A stretch of DNA of 64,000 bases, taken from positions 62,001 to 126,000 of the forward strand of contig CAWHQR010000002.1 in NCBI GenBank assembly GCA_963831605.1, given 5' to 3'. The notes under the pieces are model-generated. The model had not been told where the DNA came from and ran no database searches. It was given only the letters and a program-made list of their open reading frames with translations. Shown piece after piece: positions 50,290 to 58,817 of the stretch (position 1 is its first letter; each line of letters begins with the position of its first letter). Both the position numbers and the translations under genes were made by a program. The stretch comes from DASUPK01 sp963831605. Lineage in GTDB: Bacteria > Actinomycetota > Thermoleophilia > Solirubrobacterales > 70-9.

Positions 50290-52212
50290 CTAGACCGGCA
50301 GAGCCTTGGCCTTCTTGCGGCACTTCGCGCGCGCCCCTGCGGACTTCCTCTTCTTGCATTTCTTGAGCGCCGCGGCGCGCCGACCGGTCGTCGTCGCGCC
50401 CTGCACGCCGCTCTGGCCCGACGAGCTCCCGGAGCTTCCCGGCTCCGGTGGCGAGGGTGGGGCGTCGCCCGGCACGAAGCCGGTCAGAGGAATCGGCAGC
50501 GGCGGATGGCCATACGCGTCTGTAGTCAGTCGAGCCTCGGCCGTTCGCGACCCCATCGAGTCGGTCTGCGGAGCGAAGGTGACGTCGAAGGTGCAGGTCT
50601 CGTGGTCTTCGAACGGAGTGTTGCCCGAACAGCTGTCGGTGCTGAGCAGGAAGTCGGCCGCGTCGGGTCCAATGAGCGCGATGGGATCGACCGTGAGGCT
50701 CGTGCCGTAGTCGTTCGTCAGGGTGAAGGTCTGCGGGGCACTCGCGGTTCCCACTGCTTGCAGTCCGAAGTCCTTGTGGAAGGGGCTGACGAAGTTGGGC
50801 TGGAACTCCAAGGCGCCGACGTCCCCGTTGTCACCGCCGCCGAAGCTATCGATCGAGACCCAGTCGAAGGGCCGCACGAAGCCGCGCTGGTCGAGGGTGG
50901 CTCCGACGGAGTCGCCGCCGTCCTTGGCCGGGCTGTAATCGAAGAACCCCATCGTCCGGGTGGGGCCGCCATTGTCCGCCAGCCCCCTCAGCAATGGATC
51001 CGTGCTCAGTCGATCCGAGGACAGGCTGAAGTTGCAGCTCCCGTCGCTCGAGATGTTGTGGCCGAGCGAGGTGAACGTGCCAGCTTCCGCGAAGCAATTG
51101 AGTGTGCCGCCTGGACCGGAGACGATCGTGTTTTCGACAGTCGGGTTTGAGGTGGAGTTGAGGACGACGTTGTCCGCCGAGGCCCCGCTCACGGCGGTAT
51201 TCCCGGCGATCGTCGCGCTGGTGATGCTGGAGGCGCCGTTGTTGTAGAGGGCGATGCCGCCGCCTCGATCGAGCGGGGTGCCGCCGGATCCGGGCGTGCT
51301 CGACAGCGAGTTCTCGGCGATGGTGTCTCGGTCCAGGGCCAGGCCGCCGTTGACGGCCGAGCCCAGGTTGTACTGGGCGATCCCGCCGCCCCAGGTCGAT
51401 GCGTTCGCGTTCGTGCCGCTGGCGGAGGCGGTCGTCGTGTTGCCGTCGATCGTGCTCGCAGTGATCGTCGCGGTGCCGCCGCCGCTGATCGCGCCGGCCG
51501 CCCGAGCGCCTGCCACCCCCGTGGCGGTGCCCGTGTTGGCATGGATCGTGGTGCGGTCGATGGTCAACGTGCCCGTGTTCATCACAGCCGCGCCCTCCTC
51601 CTTGGCGAAGTCGCTCGCGCCGGGGCCGGAGGCGGTGGCCGTGGCGCCATTTCCGTCCAAAGTCGAGTCTTGGAGGTGCAGGGTGCCCGTGTTGTGGATC
51701 GCGCCGCCCGCCGCATAAGCGCCCGTCCCGGATGCGGTGGCGGAGTTCCCGCTCAGTGTGATGTTGCTCAGCGTGAGAGTGCCGCTGTTGGCGATCCCAC
51801 CTCCGCCGCCGACGGGGAATCCGGCAATCGTGCTCCCGTTCGAGATCATGAGTCCCGAGAGCGAGACACTGGGCGAGCCGGTGACGTTGAAGATCCGGTA
51901 GCTTCCTCCGCCGCTGCGGTGCACCTCCGTATAGGCCGGCCCCAGGCCGTTGATGGTCAGACCGGTGGTGATGTCGGGCAGGGGGCTGCCCAGGGCGATC
52001 TGCCCCATGGCGGTGATGTGGATCGTGTCGGCTCCTGATCCAGCTGAACACCCGTGGACCGCCGTGTTCGAGTTGGCCGAGACGATCGCGTCGCGGAGGG
52101 TGCACTGCGACACCGACGAATCGGCGGTCGTGTCGACCGTGATCGTGGCGGCCTGGGCCGCGCCCGGCGCGATCATCAGCGCCGCCAGGGCGGCCAGAGC
52201 CAGGCGCTTCAT
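50290..52212 (-). CDS. Secreted beta-helix protein with ASH-like domain and Lys/Cys-rich C-terminus
   Basis: This 640-residue exported protein has the signal peptide MKRLALAALAALMIAPGAAQA and a CSLREA-type segment (VSQCTLRDAIVSANSN). A long right-handed beta-helix follows (repeats such as LTLSNITLSGN, STLDGN, TIHANTG). A choice-of-anchor-D/ASH-type domain comes next (FGLQAVGTASAPQTFTLTNDYGTSLTV...TFDVTFAPQ), then a Pro/Ser/Gly linker and a basic tail (LKKCKKRKSAGARAKCRKKAK). The ATG 52212 follows TACGGT by 6 nt. Function is unknown; cell-surface adhesion or polysaccharide binding is likely. Confidence 0.83.
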   Translation of the reverse strand: MKRLALAALAALMIAPGAAQAATITVDTTADSSVSQCTLRDAIVSANSNTAVHGCSAGSGADTIHITAMGQIALGSPLPDITTGLTINGLGPAYTEVHRSGGGSYRIFNVTGSPSVSLSGLMISNGSTIAGFPVGGGGGIANSGTLTLSNITLSGNSATASGTGAYAAGGAIHNTGTLHLQDSTLDGNGATATASGPGASDFAKEEGAAVMNTGTLTIDRTTIHANTGTATGVAGARAAGAISGGGTATITASTIDGNTTTASASGTNANASTWGGGIAQYNLGSAVNGGLALDRDTIAENSLSSTPGSGGTPLDRGGGIALYNNGASSITSATIAGNTAVSGASADNVVLNSTSNPTVENTIVSGPGGTLNCFAEAGTFTSLGHNISSDGSCNFSLSSDRLSTDPLLRGLADNGGPTRTMGFFDYSPAKDGGDSVGATLDQRGFVRPFDWVSIDSFGGGDNGDVGALEFQPNFVSPFHKDFGLQAVGTASAPQTFTLTNDYGTSLTVDPIALIGPDAADFLLSTDSCSGNTPFEDHETCTFDVTFAPQTDSMGSRTAEARLTTDAYGHPPLPIPLTGFVPGDAPPSPPEPGSSGSSSGQSGVQGATTTGRRAAALKKCKKRKSAGARAKCRKKAKALPV

Positions 52213-52218
52213 CCGGCG

Positions 52219-52224
52219 ACCGTA
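52219..52224 (-). promoter_or_regulatory. -10-like TACGGT of the 50-52 kb beta-helix gene
   Basis: The minus strand reads TTGTTT, 17 nt, TACGGT, 6 nt, ATG 52212, so a plausible -35 element is present as well. Confidence 0.5.
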
Positions 52225-52416
52225 GAGGGTGCAAACCCTGCAAACAACGGGGTTTTTCCGCAACAGCGTGATTACGAGGTGATCGCCGAGCTCACCGGAC
52301 TGCGCGAGTGGTGCTCCAAGCGACGATCTTCTCCGCACTCCACCAAGCCGACCACGATCTACAACGTCAGGAGAGCACGCTCGAAGCCTGGCACGTAACC
52401 CCGGCCCATGAAAATC

Positions 52417-54198
52417 TCAGAGATCCAGGACGATGTCGTCCTTCGGCTTTGAGCAGCAGATCAGCACGTTGCCGTCTGCGGGAGGTTCAACGGGGTCGGG
52501 GCTGTAGTCGACGGAGCCCGCGATCAGGGTCGATTCGCAGTTGTGGCAGACACCGGTCCGGCATGACCAGCGGACTGGCACGTCGCAGGCTTCGGCGAGC
52601 TCGAGGAGGCTCGCGAAGTCATCGCTCCAGCGCACGGAGAGGCTGTCCCGGGCGAATTCGATCGTTGGGCCGCTCCCCGGTTGACCGTCAGGCGGGTGGG
52701 GCGCCCGCGTCGGCTTTGAGGCGATGCCGGGCGTGAGACCCGGAGCGGGCCCGAACGGCTCGGTGTGGATGCATGAGGCGGCGAGGCCCATGGCCGCCAG
52801 ACCGGCGCTGATCTCGTCCATGAACGGCGCGGGCCCGCACAGATATGCCTCGGCGTCCCGAGGTGGCTCGAGCTCGGCGAGAAGCGGGGCGGAAAGCCTC
52901 CCCTTGCTGTCGAAGTCGCGACCTTCCACATCCTTCGGACCCGGGCGGCTGTAGTACACGTGGCTGCTTACGTTTGGGAGGGAGGTGAGGAGCTCGCGCG
53001 CCTCGGCGGCGAAGGAGTGGTCGCGGCTGCTGCGTGCGCCGTGGAGCCACCAGACCTCCCGCTTGGAATGGTGCTCCGCCAGCGCCTGAAGCATGGCGAG
53101 CACCGGGGTGGCACCGATGCCGGCGCTGATCAGCAGCACCGGCGCCTCGGTGCGGTCGAGGATGAAGGTGCCCCGAGGTGCCGCGACCTCGAGTTGATCG
53201 CCCACCCGGAGACGCTTGTGTAGATAGCCGCTGGCAGTGCCGTGCTGTTCCCGCTTGACGCTGATCCGGTAGTGGCCGGCGTCGGGACGCCCGGACATGG
53301 AGTAGTTCCGGAGCACCGACCCCGTCTTTTCGTCGGGCTCGATACGCAGTGTCAGGTACTGGCCAGGTTGGGGAGCGGGCAGTTGGGCGCCATCGGGGTC
53401 CTCGAGGCGGATGGAGATGACGGAGGCGCATTCGTGCTCGATTGCAGTGACGGTCAGATGCCGGAAGCCGGGCCAGGCCGGCGGCGGGCTGGTTGCTGCA
53501 AGGCCGGCGTTGCCGTTGCCTGCCTGATCGAGCAGGGCGCGAAACGAGCCTTGCCAGCCTTTGCTGAGAGCGGGAATTCGGAGCGCCCGCAGGAGTTGCT
53601 GCCGCGGATGCCCCGGGAGGTAGAGGAGCGAGTCGATTTCCACGACCGTCATCTCTTCCGGCCCGGAGGCGAGCTTGACGATCTCGTCGCCCGCCTTCAC
53701 CTTGCCCTCTTCGATCACCCGGAAGTAGAAGCCGGGCCGGTGGTGGGAGACGAGCAGGGCGGGAATCCGCGGGTCGTTCATCCGAATCCCGACCCGGAAG
53801 CACGTCACTCGCGGCTGGGTGACTTCGAAGACTGCGGTGCCGATTCCGTAGCGATCGCCGATGCAGACCTCCTCGTCGCTCAGGCCCTCGACCGTGAAGT
53901 TCTCGCCGAACTGTCCGTTGACGAAGTCGTTTCGGCCGAGCTCGCGTTCCCAGTAGCGATACGACTCGATCTGGTAGACGAAGACTGCCCGGTGCTCGCC
54001 GCCGTGGGCTTTCCGATCCGCCTGCTCGTCTCCGTCGATGTTGACCTTGCGCACCATCCGCGGGCCTTCGACCGGGTGCTTCCAGACGGCAGTACGCACC
54101 GTCTTTCCTTGCCACTCGACGTCACGAGGCTGGCCGACGTTGAGCGACAGAAGCCGACCAGCGACCTGTCGGCCACGTGTCCTTTTGGGAGGCTTCAT
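52417..54198 (-). CDS. MOSC - ferredoxin reductase - [2Fe-2S] ferredoxin fusion
   Basis: This 593-residue redox fusion has three parts. The MOSC domain (about 15-180; GRLLSLNVG, KAHGGEHRAVFVY, QFGENFTVEGL, VTQPRVTC with the typical Cys) binds molybdenum or sulfur groups. The FNR-like reductase follows (about 240-470; RNYSMSG for FAD, LISAGIGATPVLAMLQAL for NAD(P)H, and YLCGPAPFM). A plant-type [2Fe-2S] ferredoxin is C-terminal (Cys546, Cys551, Cys554 and Cys581 or 582). It likely passes electrons from NAD(P)H to a Mo-linked reduction such as of N-hydroxylated compounds, by analogy with mARC/YiiM. GTG 54204 is an alternative start. Confidence 0.87.
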   Translation of the reverse strand: MKPPKRTRGRQVAGRLLSLNVGQPRDVEWQGKTVRTAVWKHPVEGPRMVRKVNIDGDEQADRKAHGGEHRAVFVYQIESYRYWERELGRNDFVNGQFGENFTVEGLSDEEVCIGDRYGIGTAVFEVTQPRVTCFRVGIRMNDPRIPALLVSHHRPGFYFRVIEEGKVKAGDEIVKLASGPEEMTVVEIDSLLYLPGHPRQQLLRALRIPALSKGWQGSFRALLDQAGNGNAGLAATSPPPAWPGFRHLTVTAIEHECASVISIRLEDPDGAQLPAPQPGQYLTLRIEPDEKTGSVLRNYSMSGRPDAGHYRISVKREQHGTASGYLHKRLRVGDQLEVAAPRGTFILDRTEAPVLLISAGIGATPVLAMLQALAEHHSKREVWWLHGARSSRDHSFAAEARELLTSLPNVSSHVYYSRPGPKDVEGRDFDSKGRLSAPLLAELEPPRDAEAYLCGPAPFMDEISAGLAAMGLAASCIHTEPFGPAPGLTPGIASKPTRAPHPPDGQPGSGPTIEFARDSLSVRWSDDFASLLELAEACDVPVRWSCRTGVCHNCESTLIAGSVDYSPDPVEPPADGNVLICCSKPKDDIVLDL

Positions 54199-54495
54199 CG
54201 TCACACCGAGTTGGCTCGTCAGCATCCTTGCTGGGCGCATCATGCAGTTCCTCGGCGTCGAGGGCAAGCAGCGGGCGTCGGTCACCCCTCGCCGCAGCCC
54301 CTGGTCGGGAACGGGTCAAGTGCCCGAAGGCCGCAGCTCGATTGGCGAGGAGCTCAGCGGCGCGGGACCGCCGCTTTCGATGCGGGACAACCGAGGCGGA
54401 CCGACCACCTTGAGCGCCTCGTCAGAGCCGGATTAGCGGCGGGAACGGCTGAGTTGCTCAACCGCGCGGAATTCGCCTGATGCTCACCGTCACCC
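54199..54495. other. Intergenic region without a clear gene
   Basis: About 300 bp lie between two minus-strand genes. A plus-strand frame ending TDHLERLVRAGLAAGTAELL and a TGA at 54478-54480 has some coding look, but it has no start or family match and may be a decayed gene end. It also must contain the promoter of the MOSC fusion gene. Confidence 0.3.
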
Positions 54496-55377
54496 TCAGG
54501 CCCCGAAGAAATCGATGAGAAGCTGATTGACGCGCTCCGCCTCGTCGTGATGGACCCAATGCGACGCGTCGGGCAGGCGCTCCACGCGGTCGAGGTTGGG
54601 CACGTCGTCGGGGTGCGGCTCGGCGAGGTCGGAGCCGAGGTAGGAATCTCCCTCTCCCCAGATGACCAGAGTCGGCGCCGAAATCGGCTTCAACTTTGCA
54701 GCTGCCTCCTTCTGGGACGCTCTCACCGAGGCGCGGTAGTAGTTGATCATCCCGGCCGCTGCCCCTGGCTGCGACCACGCCTCGACATAACGTTCGAACT
54801 CCTCCTCCGTGTAGGGCGGGTTCGCGTCACGCAGGAAGTGTCGGAAGAAGTGCCAGTTCCTGGCGGGCACCACCTCTTCGGGAAGTCCCGGCGTCGCAAA
54901 GAAGAAGAAGTACCAGGACTTCCTGAGCTGATTCGGGTTCTTGAGTCCCTCCGAGAGCCTGCGCGGATGGGCCGCATTGAGGATGGCGAGTCGGTCGACC
55001 ACCTCGGGGTGGTTCATCGCCATGGTCCAGGCGATGCTTCCGCCCCAGTCATGGCCAACTATCAGCGCGGACTCGGCACCGAGCTCACCGATGAGGCCGC
55101 GGATGTCGGCGGCGAGCAGGTCGACGGCATAGGCCTCGAAGCCCTCTGGCTTCGATGACAGGTTGTAGCCACGTGTGTCGGGCGCGACCACCCTGAAACC
55201 CGCCGCCACGAGCGGCGCGATCTGCAGCCGCCAACCGAACCAGAACTCAGGGAAGCCGTGCAGCAGAACGATCAGCGGACCTTCGCCGGCCTCGACGTAG
55301 TGCAAGCTCTGATCGCCGACGTCGGCATTGCCCTGACGAAGTTCGATCCCGATATCAGGGAGCTGGCTGGTGGTCAT
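54496..55377 (-). CDS. Alpha/beta-hydrolase, epoxide hydrolase type
   Basis: This 293-residue enzyme has the epoxide hydrolase/haloalkane dehalogenase layout: oxyanion HGFPEFW (40-46), nucleophile Asp110 in VGHDWGG and a cap domain with Tyr residues (YFFFFATPG, NYYRASVRA). The base His is in ASHWVHHD near the C-terminus, and an acidic partner lies in WGEGDSYLG. The HGFPE motif and cap tyrosines favour an epoxide hydrolase. It points away from the plus-strand hydrolase operon at 58 kb but may share its chemistry. Confidence 0.87.
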   Translation of the reverse strand: MTTSQLPDIGIELRQGNADVGDQSLHYVEAGEGPLIVLLHGFPEFWFGWRLQIAPLVAAGFRVVAPDTRGYNLSSKPEGFEAYAVDLLAADIRGLIGELGAESALIVGHDWGGSIAWTMAMNHPEVVDRLAILNAAHPRRLSEGLKNPNQLRKSWYFFFFATPGLPEEVVPARNWHFFRHFLRDANPPYTEEEFERYVEAWSQPGAAAGMINYYRASVRASQKEAAAKLKPISAPTLVIWGEGDSYLGSDLAEPHPDDVPNLDRVERLPDASHWVHHDEAERVNQLLIDFFGA

Positions 55378-55452
55378 CGGAACCTCCGTGCGTTGGGGGT
55401 TTGGGCGCGAGCCTATACCTGCGGGTGTCAGTGCCGAAGCGCGCGCCGCCGC

Positions 55453-56997
55453 CTACGCTCGCGCCGGCTCCGGAGGAGCCGCCGCCTGGTCCGGCGCGCC
55501 CACGAAGTCTTGTGACCGCACCAGCGCATACCCCGCTACCGAGCCGATCGCCGCCACGGCGACGGTCACCATCGCGATCGTGTTGAAGCCGGTCACGAAG
55601 GCGTGGTGAGCGGCGTCCACCACCTTGGCCTGGGCGGCGGGCGGCACCGCCTGCAGGGCGCGCCCGGTCCCGCCTGACGCGACAGCCCGCGAAAGCTCGT
55701 GGGCGTGGGACGAGGCGGGCGTGCCCGCGACCAGCGGGGTGATCGTCGACTCGATTTTCGACTGGAAGATCGAGCCGAGGCCGGCGATCCCGGTGGCGAG
55801 TCCGAGCTGGCGAGCCGTGTTGTTCGCGCCCGACGCCATCCCGCTCAGCTGCGGGCGGACGACGCCGACGGCGGTCGAGGCCAGCGCCGGGGTGGCCAGG
55901 CCGATGCCGATGCCCGCCAGGACCTGGCCGGGCAGCAGCGCCGTCCACCCGGACGAGTCGGACAGGTTCCCCATCAGAAACAGCCCGACCGTCACGAATG
56001 CGAGACCCGTTCCGAGCAGCAGCCGCACCGGCACGCGCGCCGTCAGCCGGCCGCTCAGCGGCGAGACGAACAGCAGCATCCCGGTGACCGGAAGCGACCG
56101 GAGCCCCGCTTCGAATGGCGAGAAGCCGAGCACGTTCTGGAAGAAGAGCGTGATGTAGAGGAACATCGAGAAGATCGACGCCGACAGCGCGAAGCCGACG
56201 ATCGTGGCGCCGGTGAAGGCCGGCTTGCGGAACAGCGAGAGGTCCAGCAGCGGATCGGCGGTGTGGCGCTCCGCCACCACGAACAGGACGAGCAGCAGAA
56301 CGGAGGCCGCGAAGCAGCCGACGATGAGTGTGCTCCCCCAACCTTCGTCGTTGCCGCGGATCAGGGCGTAGACCAGCAGGAAGAGCGCGGGGCAGAGCAG
56401 CGCCACGCCGCGGAGGTCGACACCGGAGGCGGCCGGGTCGCGCGACTCGCGCAACCGCATCCCCGCGACCAGGAGCGCGGCCAGGCCGATCGGAACGTTC
56501 ACCAGAAAGATCCAGCGCCAGGACAGCGCGTCCACGAGCGCGCCGCCGACGAGCGGCCCGGTCGAGACCGCCAAGGCCGTGGTCGCGCCCCAGATGCCGA
56601 GCGCCGTCCCGCGCTCACGACCCTGGGGGAACTCCTGCGCGATCAGTGCCAGCGAGGTGCCGAACATCATCGCCCCACCGACCCCCTGCGCCGCGCGTGA
56701 GACGTGCAGGAAGAGCGGATCGGGAGCCAGCCCGCAGGCCAGCGACGAAGCGGTGAAGACCGCCAGTCCGAGCATGAAGACGCGCCTGCGGCCGACCTTG
56801 TCGGCCAGCGACCCCGCCGCGAGGATCAGACCCGCGAGGGTGAGCGCGTAGGCGTCGATCACCCACTGGAGGTCGCTGAAGTTGGCGCCGAGTGCGCGTT
56901 CGATCGACGGCAGCGCGACGTTGACGATCGTCACGTCGAGCAGCAGCATGAAGATCGCGATGCAGCTCGCGAGCAGGGTCCACCACTTGCGTTCCAT
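55453..56997 (-). CDS. DHA2-family MFS exporter
   Basis: This 514-residue, 14-helix drug:H+ antiporter begins MERKWWTLLASCIAIFMLLLDVTIVNVALP and carries LADKVGRRRVF (motif A) and STGPLVGGALVDALSWRWIF (motif C). It is paralogous to the transporter at 26.35 kb, with the same MERKWW start, and more distantly related to that at 15.46 kb. It lies upstream of the epoxide hydrolase gene on the same strand with 75 nt between them, so the pair may be one unit. Confidence 0.9.
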   Translation of the reverse strand: MERKWWTLLASCIAIFMLLLDVTIVNVALPSIERALGANFSDLQWVIDAYALTLAGLILAAGSLADKVGRRRVFMLGLAVFTASSLACGLAPDPLFLHVSRAAQGVGGAMMFGTSLALIAQEFPQGRERGTALGIWGATTALAVSTGPLVGGALVDALSWRWIFLVNVPIGLAALLVAGMRLRESRDPAASGVDLRGVALLCPALFLLVYALIRGNDEGWGSTLIVGCFAASVLLLVLFVVAERHTADPLLDLSLFRKPAFTGATIVGFALSASIFSMFLYITLFFQNVLGFSPFEAGLRSLPVTGMLLFVSPLSGRLTARVPVRLLLGTGLAFVTVGLFLMGNLSDSSGWTALLPGQVLAGIGIGLATPALASTAVGVVRPQLSGMASGANNTARQLGLATGIAGLGSIFQSKIESTITPLVAGTPASSHAHELSRAVASGGTGRALQAVPPAAQAKVVDAAHHAFVTGFNTIAMVTVAVAAIGSVAGYALVRSQDFVGAPDQAAAPPEPARA

Positions 56998-57003
56998 CTA
57001 CCC

Positions 57004-57204
57004 CTACTCGCCCAACACGCGATTGAAGTCCAGCCGGATGTTCAGAGTCGTGAATCGCCCCTTCAGGGTCTTTCCGTCGCGGACCACGGTGTAGTCGATG
57101 TCGGTGGTCCCGTCGGAATTCTGTTTGAGGTCGTAGGAGGACGATCGCGGCGTACTCAGTCGGCGCCTCTTCCCACACGAAGTGATCTTTCCTCTCCGGG
57201 TCAC
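57004..57204 (-). pseudogene. Short decayed gene fragment
   Basis: A 66-codon frame ends with DGTTDIDYTVVRDGKTLKGR and FTTLNIRLDFNRVLGE, which looks like the C-terminal strand and helix of an SRPBCC-type protein. The N-terminal third is Arg/Ser-rich and not protein-like, and the frame begins inside the upstream gene's stop. It is probably the truncated end of a lost gene. I cannot name the parent with confidence. Confidence 0.35.
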
Positions 57205-58205
57205 ACCGCGGCTCCCGCTGCGGCCTTCGCCTCGACGTCAACCGGATCCGTGATCCGCCCGCCGAGCGCGAGCGCGAGAACCGTGCCGAGGGCGGTCCAG
57301 CCCGCCAGGACCAGGATCGGGCCCAAGATCCGCTCGCCGTCGAAGAAGAGCGCCGACCGCGACAGATCGACGCTTGCGCCCGGCGGTAAGACGCCCCCGA
57401 TCGTCCGCCAAAAGCCCGGCAACAGCGGTCGGGCGAACGGGCCGCCCGCTGCGGCGTTACCCAGAATGACGAAGACGAGGATCACCAAGCCGGTTCCGGC
57501 GGGGCCCATCGCGGCCTGAATGCCCGCCGAGGCGGCGCCGCTGGCGAAGATGGTCAATGCCGCGATTGCGCACATCGCGACCACGTGGCCGGAGAAGACG
57601 TCGAAGCACACGCGCAGGAGGAGCACGCTGAGTATCCCAGCGACGATGCTGAATCCCGCGAGCGCCCCGATTCGTGCGGCCGCACGCTGCCGGCTTCGGC
57701 TCCGTGGGCTGCCGATCAACCCGATCAGGGTCGAGGCGATGTAGCCCCCGAACACCCACGCGATCACCGCATAGAAGGGTGTGGTGCCGTTGGGGTCAGC
57801 GGAGGGCAGTGGCTTTACGTCGGTGATGCCGATCGCAGGCTGGCCCTGCGCAGCGGCCGCGCGGTTGAAGGTCGCGCCAAGCGCGACGGCGGTCGCCCTG
57901 TTGGCGGCCGAGGCCACGAACAGGTGATTCGTCGCGGCGTCGTATGCGCCGTAGACATCGCGATCATCGATCTGCGATAGCGCGTCGGGACGCGACGAGG
58001 CGGGGCGCGCATCAAGCGGGTCGCCGGGCAGGTGATCGAGCTGAGCCACGAGCACGGGTGGGCCGACGACTGCCACTGGAACGTTGTGCGGTGTGGGGTC
58101 GTGGAGCGCGCCGACGTAGGAGAAGGCGAAGGCGAGTGTCAGCACCATCGCGGGGAGCAGTGCGAGCGCTACCGCCTTCGGGGTCGGTGCGGCGTTCGCG
58201 ATCAC
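57201..58205 (-). CDS. YhgE/DUF3533-like ABC-2-type membrane protein
   Basis: This 334-residue protein has one N-terminal helix (VALALLPAMVLTLAFAFSYVGAL), an extracytoplasmic domain of about 130 residues (VAVVGPPVLVAQLD... SAANRATAVALGATFNRA) and then five to six helices. It includes LVILVFVILGNAAAGGPFARPLLPGFWRTIGGVLPPGASV, whose PGFW..IG..LPPGA core is typical of YhgE/Pip-like and DUF3533 proteins. Such proteins are linked to export or phage infection. GTG 58205 is the likeliest start. It is divergent from the hydrolase operon. Confidence 0.7.
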   Translation of the reverse strand: MIANAAPTPKAVALALLPAMVLTLAFAFSYVGALHDPTPHNVPVAVVGPPVLVAQLDHLPGDPLDARPASSRPDALSQIDDRDVYGAYDAATNHLFVASAANRATAVALGATFNRAAAAQGQPAIGITDVKPLPSADPNGTTPFYAVIAWVFGGYIASTLIGLIGSPRSRSRQRAAARIGALAGFSIVAGILSVLLLRVCFDVFSGHVVAMCAIAALTIFASGAASAGIQAAMGPAGTGLVILVFVILGNAAAGGPFARPLLPGFWRTIGGVLPPGASVDLSRSALFFDGERILGPILVLAGWTALGTVLALALGGRITDPVDVEAKAAAGAAV

Positions 58206-58318
58206 GTTCGGCAGCTCTTGGAGGGGATCACGGTCTCCTAGCTCGCTCAGACTAAGGGTTGACCGACAGACGAAGACTCGCGCTGGTGGACGATGCCCAG
58301 ACCACGAATGAGCCGTTG

Positions 58319-58348
58319 TTGACACGTCTGGTGGGGGGCGGATACGCT
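58319..58348 (+). promoter_or_regulatory. Sigma70-type promoter of the 58-64 kb hydrolase operon
   Basis: TTGACA (58319-58324), an 18-nt spacer and TACGCT (58343-58348), followed by 10 nt and ATG 58359. This is the best -35/-10 pair in the window; the transcript leader would be only a few nt. Confidence 0.7.
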
Positions 58349-58358
58349 CCAGCCCGCC

Positions 58359-58811
58359 ATGGCCGGCATCCCCGAGACCCAAGCGGCCGACGGCGCTCCG
58401 ACCTACCTCGGAAGGGGCGATCCTGCCGGCAGGTTTGCGGACTACTACCCGGCATGGATGGACAAGCTGGCCGACGACGTCAGCCTGGAGGGGTCGATGC
58501 TGGACGGCTACGTGCAGGGCACAGACGCGATCCGCGTCGTCATCGGCGGCGTCCGCGACCTGTACGACCGCCAGGACTTCAACTTCGCCGGCCCCTGGGG
58601 CGACAACGGTTTCATCGAGGACTACACCGCTGAGGTTCGCGGCAAGCCGCTCGGGTGCTTCCACCTCGTCACCTTCAACGCCGAGGGAAAGACGCAGCAC
58701 ATCGCGGCCCACTACCGGCCGCTGAGTTCAATGCTGTTCTTCTCTCGCCTGCTGCGCGAGAAGCTCGCTGGAACGCCCTACGCGGAGCAGTTCCTAGCCG
58801 GCGAGGCTTGA
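58359..58811 (+). CDS. NTF2/SnoaL-like protein
   Basis: This 150-residue protein resembles SnoaL-type NTF2 folds (FADYYPAWMDKLADDVSLEGSML, VIGGVRDLYD, the strand YTAEVRGKPLGCFHLVTFNAEGK and the HIAAHYRPL end). It is the first gene of a tightly packed operon of hydrolases. The catalytic role is unknown; relatives include limonene-epoxide hydrolase-like and ketosteroid-isomerase-like enzymes, which would suit the epoxide theme. Confidence 0.7.
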   Translation: MAGIPETQAADGAPTYLGRGDPAGRFADYYPAWMDKLADDVSLEGSMLDGYVQGTDAIRVVIGGVRDLYDRQDFNFAGPWGDNGFIEDYTAEVRGKPLGCFHLVTFNAEGKTQHIAAHYRPLSSMLFFSRLLREKLAGTPYAEQFLAGEA

Positions 58812-58817
58812 GCTGAC

